Assembly: GCF_001310275.1 (NCBI RefSeq)
Contig: NZ_LGYZ01000050.1
Span: 1 to 64,000, forward strand
Source of the DNA: Nocardia arizonensis
GTDB lineage: Bacteria; Actinomycetota; Actinomycetes; Mycobacteriales; Mycobacteriaceae
Reading direction: 5' to 3'
DNA: 64,000 nucleotides
In this document: piece by piece, positions 10,164 to 19,890 of the stretch
Layout: every line of letters starts with the position of its first letter
How positions within the stretch are numbered: position 1 is the first letter of the stretch
The notes under the pieces: model-generated
The model's input: only the letters and a program-made list of their open reading frames with translations
The model's database searches: none
What the model was told of the DNA's origin: nothing
Made by a program: the position numbers and the translations under genes

Positions 10164-10943
10164 TCACCGACCGAGCACATCGTCGGCGAACTCGCGCACG
10201 GTACGCACCCACCGGCCGCCGTCGAGCGCGATGAGATCGTTGTGTCCGGCCCCGGGGAAGATCTCCAGCCGTTTGGGTTCCGGTGCGGCCTCGTACAGCC
10301 GCCGCGCGTGCCGCAACGGCAGCAGTTCGTCCCGGTCGCCGTGCATGATCAGCAGCGGCGCGCGCAGGGAGCGGATGCGGCGCAGACTCGGATAGGCGTC
10401 GGGCACGAGCGGACTCGGCAGGAACGGATACACCGACCGGGCGGCGTCGCGGATACCGGTGAAGGTCGACATGAGCATCACACCGATCGGCGGGAACTCC
10501 GATGCGAGTTCGACCATCACGCCGCCGCCGAGGGACTTCCCCAGGTACAGCACCCGTGCTGGGTCGACACCCTCCTGCTCGAGCAATGTCCGCCGGGCCG
10601 CCCGCGCGTCGAGATAGGTGCCCGCCTCGCTCGGGCGACCGGTACTGCGGCCGTAACCGCGGTAGTCGAAGGCCAGTACGTCGAATCCCAGTTCGGTGAG
10701 CATGGCGAAGATCGGCACCCGGTCGCCGATCGTGCCGCCGTTGCCGTGCGCGAACAGGACGTGCCCGCGCGACCCGCGCGCGGGCATCCACCATCCGTGC
10801 AGCGTCTGCCCGTCCGAGGTGCGCATGGACAGATCGGCGAAGGCCAGATCGAGCGCCGCCGGGGTCAGCGGGATCTCACGATCCGGCTGGAAGGTCAGCG
10901 CATTGAGGATCGGGGCCGCCGGATGCGGTACGGCCGGTCTCAT
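10164..10943 (-). CDS. Alpha/beta hydrolase
   Basis: A 259-residue serine hydrolase of the alpha/beta-hydrolase fold, BEM46/YqkD-like. Motifs: oxyanion-hole FAHGNGG, FDYRGYGRS, nucleophile elbow GKSLGG (GxSxG), acid in IMHGDRDELLP and catalytic His in GAGHNDL. No convincing signal peptide is visible. The frame is open to 11108, but the ATG at 10943 starts eight bases after the stop of the DUF427 gene and gives the usual family length, so I prefer it. The substrate is unknown. Confidence 0.88.
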   Translation of the reverse strand: MRPAVPHPAAPILNALTFQPDREIPLTPAALDLAFADLSMRTSDGQTLHGWWMPARGSRGHVLFAHGNGGTIGDRVPIFAMLTELGFDVLAFDYRGYGRSTGRPSEAGTYLDARAARRTLLEQEGVDPARVLYLGKSLGGGVMVELASEFPPIGVMLMSTFTGIRDAARSVYPFLPSPLVPDAYPSLRRIRSLRAPLLIMHGDRDELLPLRHARRLYEAAPEPKRLEIFPGAGHNDLIALDGGRWVRTVREFADDVLGR

Positions 10944-10951
10944 GCGCGGAC

Positions 10952-11242
10952 TCAGTTCTCCACGACGTGCACGCCGCGCCAGAAGGCCACCCGGTCGCGG
11001 ATGTTCTCCGCCTCCGCCTTCGGATCGGGATAGAACCACGCGGCGTCGACATTCGACCGGCCGTCCACGGTCACGGTGTAGTAGGAGGCAGTGCCCTTCC
11101 ACGGACACACCGTATGGGTGTCACCGGCCGCGAAGTACTCGCGGACCAACGAATCCGCCGGGAAGTAGTGATTGCCCTCCACGATCACGGTGTCGTCGCT
11201 GTCGGCCAGCACGACACCGTTCCATATCGCTTGTACGCTCAT
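10952..11242 (-). CDS. DUF427 domain protein
   Basis: A 96-residue single-domain DUF427 protein, with family hallmarks WNGVVLADSDDTVIVEGNHYFP, the CPWKG turn and a DAAWFYPDP strand. The first in-frame ATG is at 11254, but GGGAGGT lies immediately upstream of the ATG at 11242, which I use. The biochemical role of DUF427 proteins is not established. It is probably co-transcribed with the downstream alpha/beta hydrolase. Confidence 0.9.
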   Translation of the reverse strand: MSVQAIWNGVVLADSDDTVIVEGNHYFPADSLVREYFAAGDTHTVCPWKGTASYYTVTVDGRSNVDAAWFYPDPKAEAENIRDRVAFWRGVHVVEN

Positions 11243-11315
11243 CGGACCTCCCATGTAGTCGCCATCGGGTCGGTTGCCACGCTACCCGCGGCACCCGGCG
11301 ACGTCCCGGTTCTCC

Positions 11316-13820
11316 TCAGCCGCGCAGCACCGCGCCGACCGCGTCAGCCGCCGCGGCGACCGCGGCGTCGCGCGCCGCGCTGGCCTCGTCCTCGGTCAAG
11401 GTGCGATCCGGGGCGCGGAAACGCAGCGCGTAGGTGAGCGATTTGCGTCCCTCCCCCGCTTGCGCGCCCTCGTAGACGTCGAACAGCGCGATGTCCTCGA
11501 GCAGCGCACCGCCGCCGCCGCGCAGCGCGGACTCCACCGAGGCCGCGGGCACCGACTTCGCCACGCTCACCGACACGTCCTGCAAGACCGCGGGGAACGG
11601 CGACACCACCGGGACCGGCCGCGACGACACCAGCGGCAGCGCGTCGAGATCGAGTTCGAACGCGCAGGTGCGCGGCGGCAGACCGGCCCGTTCGAGCATC
11701 GCCGGATGCAGTTCGCCCGCGTGCCCGACGACCACGCCGTCCACGACCAGTTCGGCGCACCGGCCCGGATGCCACGGCAGATAGGCGGCCGGACGCCGCT
11801 CGATCCGCACACCGGCCGCCTCGGCGACCACATCGGCCAGCGCGAACGCGTCGGCGGCCTCGGACGTGCGGCCCGGTCCCCACGGTCCGCGCGGCTCGCG
11901 GCGACCGGTGAGTACCGCGCCGACGTGCACCGGCTGTGCGGGCAGCGAATCGAGCAGCGCCGCTACCTCGTCGTCGGAGGGGCGGCGATCCACCGCGAGC
12001 GCCTCGATCGGCCGGGTGTTCGGGCCGGGGGCGACGATCTGTGCGATGCCGTAGACGGTGAGGTCACGCGCGCCGCGGGAGATATTGCGGGCGGCGACCT
12101 CGAGCAGACCGGGCAGCAGCGTGCCTGCCAGTTCGGCGCGCTCCACGTCCAGCGGGTTCAGTACGCGGGTGGTGTTGCGACGCGGATCGTCGGCATCCAA
12201 CCCCCACACGTCGAAGACGCCCGCCACCAGAAACGGCGGCACCGGCACCTCGACACCGCCCGCGAAGGCCAGCGCGCGGCTGACGGCGCGGCGGCGGCGC
12301 TGGGACTCGGTGAGCCCCCGACCCGCGGGCGCGGTCGGCAGCACCGAGGGAATCTGCTCGAGTCCTTCCAGCCGCAGCACCTCCTCCACGAGATCGGCGG
12401 GCTGGGCGAGATCGGGTCGCCAACTCGGCGGGGTGACCACGAGTTGCCCGTGACCGGTCTCCTCGTTCACCGCCACCTCGACGGTGCAGCCGATCTGGGC
12501 GAGCCGCCGGGCGGAGGTGCCGGTGGGGTAGGTGACACCCGCGACGCGATCGGCCAGATCGATGTCGATGCGGATCGGCGCGGGCTCGGGCAGCGGCACC
12601 CGGACATCGGTCAGCCCGGATTCGACCGTGCCACCGGCGATCTCGGCGAGCAGCGTGGCCGCGCGGTCCAGCGCGGCGACATTGATCTCGGGATCGACGA
12701 CGCGTTCGTAGCGCTTACCGGCCTCCGACACCAGCTTGTGCCTGCGCGCGGTGCGATAGACCAGCAACGGATTCCAGGTCGCGGCCTCGAGCAGCACGTC
12801 GGTGGTGTTCGCGTTGACCTCGGTGCTCGCGCCGCCCATGATGCCCGCCAGTGAGATGACGCCGGAATCGTCGGCGATGACCACGTCCTCGGCGTCGAGC
12901 ACGCGCTCGGACTCGTCGAGGGTCCGCAGCGTCTCGCCCTTGTGCGCGGCGCGCACGACCAAGGCGCCGCTCACCGCGGAGGCGTCGAAGGCGTGCAGCG
13001 GCTGACCGAGTTCGAGCATCACATAGTTGGTGACGTCGACAGCGGGCGAGATCGGCCGCACCCCCGACAGCAGCAGACGGCGCTGCAACCACCACGGGCT
13101 CACGACCTTCGGGTCGAGTCCGGTGACCCGGCGCACCGCGAAACGAGTGCAGCGCGAATCGGGTTCGAGGGTGACCGGCCACGCCTGCTCGTCGGCGTCG
13201 GGCAGGGTGCGCACCGCGGGATCGGCGTAGTCCAGGTCGAATCCGCAGGCGAGTTCGCGCGCCAGACCGCGTACCGAGAAGCAGTAGCCGCGATCGGGGG
13301 TGATGTTCAACTCGATGACCGTGTCGTCGAGACCCAGCAATTCGTTGGCGTCCGTGCCGGGCTCCGCGGTGCCGGGCTCGAGCACCAGGATGCCGCCGTG
13401 ATCCTTACCGATGCCGAGTTCGGCGACCGAGCAGATCATGCCGTTGGACACATGGCCGTAGGTCTTGCGCGAGGAGATCGCGAATCCGCCGGGCAGCACA
13501 CCGCCCGGCAACACCACGACGACCAGATCGCCGACCGCGAAATTGCTCGCGCCGCAGACGATCTCCTGCAATTCGGCATTGCCGACGTCGACCTTGCAGA
13601 AGCGGATGGGCTTCTTGAACTCGGTCAACTCGGTGATCTCGGCGACCCGACCGACCACGAGCGGCTTGTCGATGTCGCCCGCCACTCGCTCGAGTTCGTC
13701 GACTTCCTCGACCTCGAGGCCGACGCGGACGAATCCGGCGTCCAGTTCCTCCGGTGTCACCGACCATGCCGGATTGGTGCGCCGGATGATCTCGGTCAGC
13801 CAGGACTGCGCTACTCGCAC
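11316..13820 (-). CDS. pheT: Phenylalanyl-tRNA synthetase beta subunit
   Basis: Beta chain of the alpha2-beta2 phenylalanyl-tRNA synthetase, charging tRNA-Phe in the cytoplasm. At 834 residues it has full family length. Order: N-terminal region, EMAP/OB-type tRNA-binding domain about 40-155 ([18 protein letters not shown]), B3/B4 editing region ([13 protein letters not shown] near 400), B5 domain, catalytic-like core, and C-terminal ferredoxin-like anticodon-binding domain ([12 protein letters not shown] to the end). It follows pheS by 31 bases in the same operon. Confidence 0.97.
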   Translation of the reverse strand: MRVAQSWLTEIIRRTNPAWSVTPEELDAGFVRVGLEVEEVDELERVAGDIDKPLVVGRVAEITELTEFKKPIRFCKVDVGNAELQEIVCGASNFAVGDLVVVVLPGGVLPGGFAISSRKTYGHVSNGMICSVAELGIGKDHGGILVLEPGTAEPGTDANELLGLDDTVIELNITPDRGYCFSVRGLARELACGFDLDYADPAVRTLPDADEQAWPVTLEPDSRCTRFAVRRVTGLDPKVVSPWWLQRRLLLSGVRPISPAVDVTNYVMLELGQPLHAFDASAVSGALVVRAAHKGETLRTLDESERVLDAEDVVIADDSGVISLAGIMGGASTEVNANTTDVLLEAATWNPLLVYRTARRHKLVSEAGKRYERVVDPEINVAALDRAATLLAEIAGGTVESGLTDVRVPLPEPAPIRIDIDLADRVAGVTYPTGTSARRLAQIGCTVEVAVNEETGHGQLVVTPPSWRPDLAQPADLVEEVLRLEGLEQIPSVLPTAPAGRGLTESQRRRRAVSRALAFAGGVEVPVPPFLVAGVFDVWGLDADDPRRNTTRVLNPLDVERAELAGTLLPGLLEVAARNISRGARDLTVYGIAQIVAPGPNTRPIEALAVDRRPSDDEVAALLDSLPAQPVHVGAVLTGRREPRGPWGPGRTSEAADAFALADVVAEAAGVRIERRPAAYLPWHPGRCAELVVDGVVVGHAGELHPAMLERAGLPPRTCAFELDLDALPLVSSRPVPVVSPFPAVLQDVSVSVAKSVPAASVESALRGGGGALLEDIALFDVYEGAQAGEGRKSLTYALRFRAPDRTLTEDEASAARDAAVAAAADAVGAVLRG

Positions 13821-13851
13821 TTGACGTTTCGCTCTCTCGATCGAAGGTGGG

Positions 13852-15352
<1,501 letters not shown>

Positions 15353-15356
<4 letters not shown>

Positions 15357-15613
15357 GCCGCCCCGCTGGAGCGGCCCTGCTTCCATCGGGACAGTCCGTC
15401 ACGTACGGCCCGCGACTTCACGGCCAGACTTTCGGCGTCCTCGGCCTCGGCGACCATTCGCGCGTGTTCGGCGAACTCCCTGCGCAACAGGTCCGCCTCG
15501 ATGGCCCTGGTGGCGAGTGCGGTGAGCGAGATGCCCTCGCGGGCCGCGACCCGACGCGCCGCCTCGACCAAGTCGCTCGGCAACCGCAGGTGCACCGGTT
15601 TCGTCACATCCAT
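15353..15613 (-). CDS. Ribbon-helix-helix antitoxin
   Basis: An 86-residue protein with an N-terminal ribbon-helix-helix DNA-binding fold (KPVHLRLPSDLVEAARRVAA, then GISLTALATRAIEADL) and a charged C-terminal tail of about 40 residues suited to wrapping a toxin. It overlaps the PemK-like gene by four bases in antitoxin-first order, typical of autoregulated type II systems. A GTG sits one codon before the ATG at 15613. The pair lies between pheS and tsnR. Confidence 0.75.
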
Positions 15614-15655
15614 CACGGTACCCGGACGCGCGGCGCCGTGCCGACGACCCGCGCG

Positions 15656-16468
15656 CTACCGGGCCCGCGACCCCGCGTACAGGCAGATGGCGGCGGCGGC
15701 CGCGAGGTTGAGGCTCTCCGCGCGGCCGCGGATGGAGATGCGGACGCGGTGATCGGCGCGGGCGGCCACGGCCGAGTCGAGGCCGTGCGCCTCGTTGCCG
15801 AACAGCCAGGCCACCGGGCCGGCGAGGATCTCCCCCGCCTCGTCGAGATCGACCTCGCCGTAGGCCGCGGTGGCGAGCACGGTGATCCCGGCCGCGCCAA
15901 GCGCGTCGAGGGTCGCGTCGATATCGCGGCTGCGGACGATCGGCACGTGGAACAGACTGCCCGCGCAGGCGCGCACGCATTTGCCGTTGTGCGGGTCGAC
16001 GGTGTCTCCCGCCAGCACCACGCCGTCCGCGCCGACCGCGTCGGCGACCCGGATCAGGGTGCCCGCATTGCCCGGATCGGCGATCCCGACCGGCACGGCC
16101 AGCAGCCGGGGGCGCTCGCGCAGCACATCCTCGAGCGGCACGTCGACCAGATCGCATACCGCGACCAGACCCGGCGGCGTCACGGTCTCACCGAGGTGCT
16201 GGGCCGCGCGCTCGCCGACCAGCGTGACCCGCACGCCGTCGGCCGCCGCGCCCGCCACGAGTTCGTGCTCGCGGGTCGCGGCCGCCGCGCTGTAGAACAG
16301 CTCGCGGACCCGCCCGGTCGCCAGTGCCGCGGCCACGGAATTCGGGCCCTCGGCCAGGAACTGCCCGGTCTTGCGTCGCTGCGCGGCGCGATGGAGCTTG
16401 ACAGCGGAAACGACCCGCGGATTGTGCTCGGAGAGCGCGTCCGCGGGTCGTTCCGGTGTATGCGTCAA
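15656..16468 (-). CDS. tsnR: SpoU/TrmH-family RNA 2'-O-methyltransferase
   Basis: SAM-dependent rRNA (or tRNA) ribose methyltransferase of the SPOUT class. The substrate-binding half is SAVKLHRAAQRRKTGQFLAEG near residue 20. The SPOUT knot motifs follow: NAGTLIRVADAVGADGVVL, LFGNEAHGLD and SLNLAAAAAI. The frame has no ATG in a sensible place. TTG at 16468, two bases after the rplT stop, gives 270 residues and a start comparable to the M. tuberculosis gene that also follows rplT. The gene symbol follows that synteny; target-site specificity is not determined here. Confidence 0.88.
   Translation of the reverse strand: MTHTPERPADALSEHNPRVVSAVKLHRAAQRRKTGQFLAEGPNSVAAALATGRVRELFYSAAAATREHELVAGAAADGVRVTLVGERAAQHLGETVTPPGLVAVCDLVDVPLEDVLRERPRLLAVPVGIADPGNAGTLIRVADAVGADGVVLAGDTVDPHNGKCVRACAGSLFHVPIVRSRDIDATLDALGAAGITVLATAAYGEVDLDEAGEILAGPVAWLFGNEAHGLDSAVAARADHRVRISIRGRAESLNLAAAAAICLYAGSRAR
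16406..16454 (-). other. Strong hairpin inside the 5' end of tsnR, just after rplT
   Basis: Arms 16406-16421 and 16440-16454 pair over about 15 bases with one bulge, around an 18-base loop. It begins about 14 bases into the tsnR reading frame and 17 bases beyond the rplT stop. No U-run follows, so it may be an mRNA 3'-end stabiliser, a processing site or a weak terminator of the ribosomal-protein operon. Confidence 0.55.
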
Positions 16469-16470
16469 GC

Positions 16471-16851
16471 TCAGGCGGCCGGCGCGTTGACGTCGGCCGG
16501 GAGCGCGGCCTTCGCCACCGCGACCAGGCCCGCGAACGCCTCGGCGTCGGAGACGGCCAGCTCGGCGAGGATCTTGCGATCGACCTCGACGCCGGCGGCC
16601 TTCAGGCCCTGGATGAAGCGGTTGTAGGTGATGTCGTTGATCCGCGCCGCGGCGTTGATGCGGGCGATCCACAGCTTGCGGAAGTCACCCTTGCGCGCCC
16701 GGCGGTCGCGGTAGGCGTAGGCGAGCGAGTGCAGCTGCTGTTCCTTGGCCTTGCGGTACAGCCGCGAGCGCTGGCCACGGTAGCCCTTGGATGCCTCGAG
16801 GATGGAACGGCGCTTCTTCTGAGCGTTGACGGCCCTCTTGACGCGTGCCAC
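16471..16851 (-). CDS. rplT: Ribosomal protein L20 (bL20)
   Basis: A 126-residue 50S subunit assembly protein. It starts [20 protein letters not shown] and contains [17 protein letters not shown], the extended basic N-terminal helix that threads into 23S rRNA, then the globular [20 protein letters not shown] end. It is third in the infC-rpmI-rplT operon, with 99 bases after rpmI. In several bacteria L20 autoregulates this operon. Confidence 0.98.
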   Translation of the reverse strand: MARVKRAVNAQKKRRSILEASKGYRGQRSRLYRKAKEQQLHSLAYAYRDRRARKGDFRKLWIARINAAARINDITYNRFIQGLKAAGVEVDRKILAELAVSDAEAFAGLVAVAKAALPADVNAPAA

Positions 16852-16950
16852 TGGTCAGTCCTGTTCGAAGTTGGGGGCGCGTCGGTCGCGCCCGAAGATG
16901 GTCGGGATGGCGCCGGATGGTCTCCGGTCGCGGTGTGCCGCGGTGGCGGG

Positions 16951-17145
16951 TCAGATACCCAGCAGCTTCTTCACGCGACGGACGTCGGCAGCCGCGACGA
17001 CCTCCGTGCCGTCCAGACGACGAGTCCGGCGGGAGGACTTGTGCTCGAACAGGTGGCGACGGTTCGCCTGCTGACGAAGCAGCTTCCCTTTACCGGACAC
17101 CTTGAATCGCTTCGAGGCGCCACTGTGACTCTTCATCTTCGGCAT
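16951..17145 (-). CDS. rpmI: Ribosomal protein L35 (bL35)
   Basis: A 64-residue very basic 50S subunit protein. It opens [20 protein letters not shown] and continues with [17 protein letters not shown], diagnostic for L35. Second gene of the infC operon, 74 bases after infC. Confidence 0.98.
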   Translation of the reverse strand: MPKMKSHSGASKRFKVSGKGKLLRQQANRRHLFEHKSSRRTRRLDGTEVVAAADVRRVKKLLGI

Positions 17146-17219
17146 GGATTCCTCAATCTGTCTCGTGCCGGTGGTTCTCGGGGAACCACCGGTTCTGATC
17201 GGTGTTACCGCTGGTCGGC

Positions 17220-17843
<624 letters not shown>

Positions 17844-17906
17844 GGGGCCTCCTAGGTCAAGCGGTGTCGTCGGACGACCGCACGCAATAACTGCAACCCC
17901 TTGTTC

Positions 17907-17946
17907 AACACAAAAGCCCCGTGGCGGTATTTCTCCACCACGGGGC
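17907..17946 (-). terminator. Attenuator-like hairpin in the infC leader
   Basis: On the minus strand a nine-base perfect stem (17938-17946 with 17916-17924) is followed at once by TTTTGTGTT. It lies about 64 bases upstream of the infC start and inside its own leader, so read-through control (attenuation) of infC-rpmI-rplT is likely. Confidence 0.7.
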
Positions 17947-18132
17947 CCGAGTCGACCGATCATCGGCGCGCGTGCACGCGTCGACCCTCGCACCGGATGC
18001 TCTCCGTACGAGGAACCCACCCGAAAGGGCGGCTGACCGGACCGTTCGACCGGTACGATTACTCGTCGGCAACGGTGGGAGTCGGGCTCCACTTATCGGC
18101 CCCAGGCAAGCCCGAGGCGGTCGTCGCCGAAA

Positions 18133-18162
18133 AGTCTAACATTCCCAAACGCTATCGCCGAA
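18133..18162 (-). promoter_or_regulatory. Possible infC operon promoter
   Basis: A TAGACT -10-like hexamer lies at 18133-18138 on the minus strand, with a poor TTCGGC -35-like hexamer 18 bases upstream. If used, the infC leader would be about 280 bases, long enough to hold the attenuator. It also lies in the short gap before the divergent DUF1844 gene. Confidence 0.4.
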
Positions 18163-18275
18163 TCACCACCCGCCGCACGCCGCGACCAGCGCCGTGACCA
18201 GCACGAACGCGGCCTGCCGGTAAGTCGCGCGGAGGCGGGCGCCGCGGGTCCGCGCGCGCCACATAGCCTTGCCCC

Positions 18276-18617
18276 ATGACTGAACAGCCGGACGCGGCCG
18301 TGCGTGAACTCGCCGACATTCCCGCGGTGGAGGTGATCAGCCGCGCCGCGGTGATGCTCATGAGCTCGGCCGCCGAGAAGTTGGGCCTGGCCGACGAGGA
18401 TCCGGCGAACAGTTCGCGCCTGGATCTGGACGAGGCACGGCGGGTCATCACCGCGCTCGCGGGTCTGGTCACCGCGTCGGTGGAATATCTCGGACCGCAC
18501 GCGGGTCCGATCCGCGACGGCCTGCAATCGCTGCAACGGGCCTTCCGCGAGGCGTCGGCGCATCCCGACGAGCCGGGCAGGGGTCCGGGCGAGAAGTACA
18601 CCGGCCCGGTCCGCTGA
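18276..18617 (+). CDS. DUF1844 protein
   Basis: A 113-residue DUF1844 protein transcribed divergently from infC. The family core IPAVEVISRAAVMLMSSAAE and the LDEARRVITALAGLVTAS helix are intact, followed by a Gly/Pro-rich tail. DUF1844 genes commonly neighbour infC in actinobacteria. The function is unknown. It lacks a signal peptide and is helical. Confidence 0.9.
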   Translation: MTEQPDAAVRELADIPAVEVISRAAVMLMSSAAEKLGLADEDPANSSRLDLDEARRVITALAGLVTASVEYLGPHAGPIRDGLQSLQRAFREASAHPDEPGRGPGEKYTGPVR

Positions 18618-18671
18618 CGGTTCGCGCCGGATCGGGGTACGCATGTCGGTGGCCTACGGCATGGTGTCGGT

Positions 18672-19385
18672 ATGGCGAAGACACCGATTCTGTTGATACC
18701 CGGGTTCTGGCTCGGGGCGTGGGCCTGGGACGAGGTGGCCGACGAACTTCGTGAACGCGGTCACGAGGTGCGCGCGCTGACGCTGCCCGGGCTCGACCCG
18801 GCCGATCCGTACCGGCTTGACGCCACCCTGGAGGACCAGGCCCGCGCCATCGTCGAGGCGATCGGCCCCGAGGGCGACGCGGTGCTGGTCGCGCACTCCG
18901 GCGGTGCGGTGCCCGCGTACCGGGCCACCGATCTGGCGCCCGAGCGCATACGGCACGCGATCTATATCGACAGCGCGCCCATTCCCGACGGATTCGTACT
19001 GCGCGAGGATCTCGGCTCGGCCCGCGCGTTCGAGCTGCCGTCGTGGGCGGAATTGGAGGCCGAGGGCAATAGTCTCACCGGACTCGACGAGGCCGCCTTG
19101 GCGCGCTTCCGGGAGCGAGCGGTGTCACAGCCCGCGAGTGTCGCGGGGGCGCGGCTGGAATTGAGCGATTCGACCGCGCGGCTGGAGGTGCCGACGACGG
19201 TGGTGTGCACGAGCATCACCGCCGAGTTGGTCGGCCAGTTGGGAACGAGCGGGGAGGCGCCGATCTTCAGCGAGGTGCCGCGGGTTGGTGCCACGCTGAT
19301 CGATCTGCCGACGGGGCACTGGCCGATGTGGTCGGAGCCGAAACGGCTGGCCGAGCTCGTGGACCGGGTGGTCGGCGGGGCATGA
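18672..19385 (+). CDS. Alpha/beta hydrolase
   Basis: A 237-residue esterase-like alpha/beta hydrolase. HG-type oxyanion motif is replaced by LIPGFWLGAWAWDEV; the nucleophile is in AHSGGA (GxSxG-like, with A for the first G), and the catalytic His in PTGHWPMW. It is 54 bases downstream of the DUF1844 gene on the same strand. The substrate is unknown. It resembles salicylate-esterase/hydroxynitrile-lyase-like small hydrolases. Confidence 0.87.
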   Translation: MAKTPILLIPGFWLGAWAWDEVADELRERGHEVRALTLPGLDPADPYRLDATLEDQARAIVEAIGPEGDAVLVAHSGGAVPAYRATDLAPERIRHAIYIDSAPIPDGFVLREDLGSARAFELPSWAELEAEGNSLTGLDEAALARFRERAVSQPASVAGARLELSDSTARLEVPTTVVCTSITAELVGQLGTSGEAPIFSEVPRVGATLIDLPTGHWPMWSEPKRLAELVDRVVGGA

Positions 19386-19388
19386 GAG

Positions 19389-19419
19389 GGACGGGGACGG
19401 CCGCGCACCGGCCCCGTCC
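19389..19419. terminator. Bidirectional terminator between convergent genes
   Basis: Eight-base perfect GC arms (19389-19396 and 19412-19419) lie between the hydrolase on the plus strand and the peptide gene on the minus strand. No long U-run, as usual in high-GC actinobacteria. Confidence 0.5.
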
Positions 19420-19424
19420 GGTCT

Positions 19425-19520
19425 TCACGCTCCCGGTGTCACCGAGATGGATGAGCCGGAGCTGATCATGTTGGCCAGAGCCGTGAAGAGGGCGCTGAAG
19501 CCCGCACTTCCGGTGTCCAT
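19425..19520 (-). CDS. 31-residue hydrophobic peptide, first of a sister pair
   Basis: A micro-ORF preceded by GAAAGGAAA ahead of the ATG at 19520. It encodes MDTGSAGFSALFTALANMIS then ending SGSSISVTPGA. The middle is an amphipathic or hydrophobic helix. It ends with nearly the same residues as the peptide gene 25 bases upstream (GSSI-x-x-TPGA), and the two share the ribosome-site sequence, so they look like a duplicated pair. No classical signal peptide. Small porin-like or membrane-active peptides (as PorA/PorH of Corynebacterium) are a speculative comparison only. Confidence 0.65.
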   Translation of the reverse strand: MDTGSAGFSALFTALANMISSGSSISVTPGA

Positions 19521-19545
19521 GTGATGTGTTTCCTTTCGAGAGCGC

Positions 19546-19635
19546 TCAGGCGCCCGGGGTGTAGTTGATGGACGAGCCGGTGCCGAGGAATTGCAGGACC
19601 AAGGCGACCAGGGCGGCGATATCGACGCCTTCCAT
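19546..19635 (-). CDS. 29-residue hydrophobic peptide, second of a sister pair
   Basis: A micro-ORF with GAGAAAGGAAG eight bases upstream of the ATG at 19635. It encodes MEGVDIAALVALVLQFLGTG then SSINYTPGA. Residues 5-17 are strongly hydrophobic, so it may sit in a membrane. Its last ten residues are almost the same as those of the downstream 31-residue peptide. The two are 25 bases apart and probably share one transcript, with a plausible promoter about 100 bases upstream. Confidence 0.65.
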   Translation of the reverse strand: MEGVDIAALVALVLQFLGTGSSINYTPGA

Positions 19636-19736
19636 ACGACTTCCTTTCTCGCACCGGGGTTTCGAGCGCCGACGGCACACCGACACCCCGGCTGACATAT
19701 CGCTACCGTCCGGGTCACTTCCGAACAGTCGAGCCG

Positions 19737-19767
19737 ATCTTACACATGAATATTTCACTTTTGTCAT
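19737..19767 (-). promoter_or_regulatory. Probable promoter of the twin peptide genes
   Basis: On the minus strand ATGACA (19762-19767) and TAAGAT (19737-19742) lie 19 bases apart in an AT-rich patch that stands out from its surroundings. The transcript would carry a leader of about 95 bases before the first peptide. Confidence 0.5.
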
Positions 19768-19890
19768 GGTTTTCGGCCTACCCGATCGATGCCGTCGATC
19801 ACCCCCGGGTCGACCAGGCTTCACGCGCCTTCGCACCGCGCGGAACCGCCCGGGGAGTGTTCTCCGGGCGGGTTCTCGATATGTCCGCGG

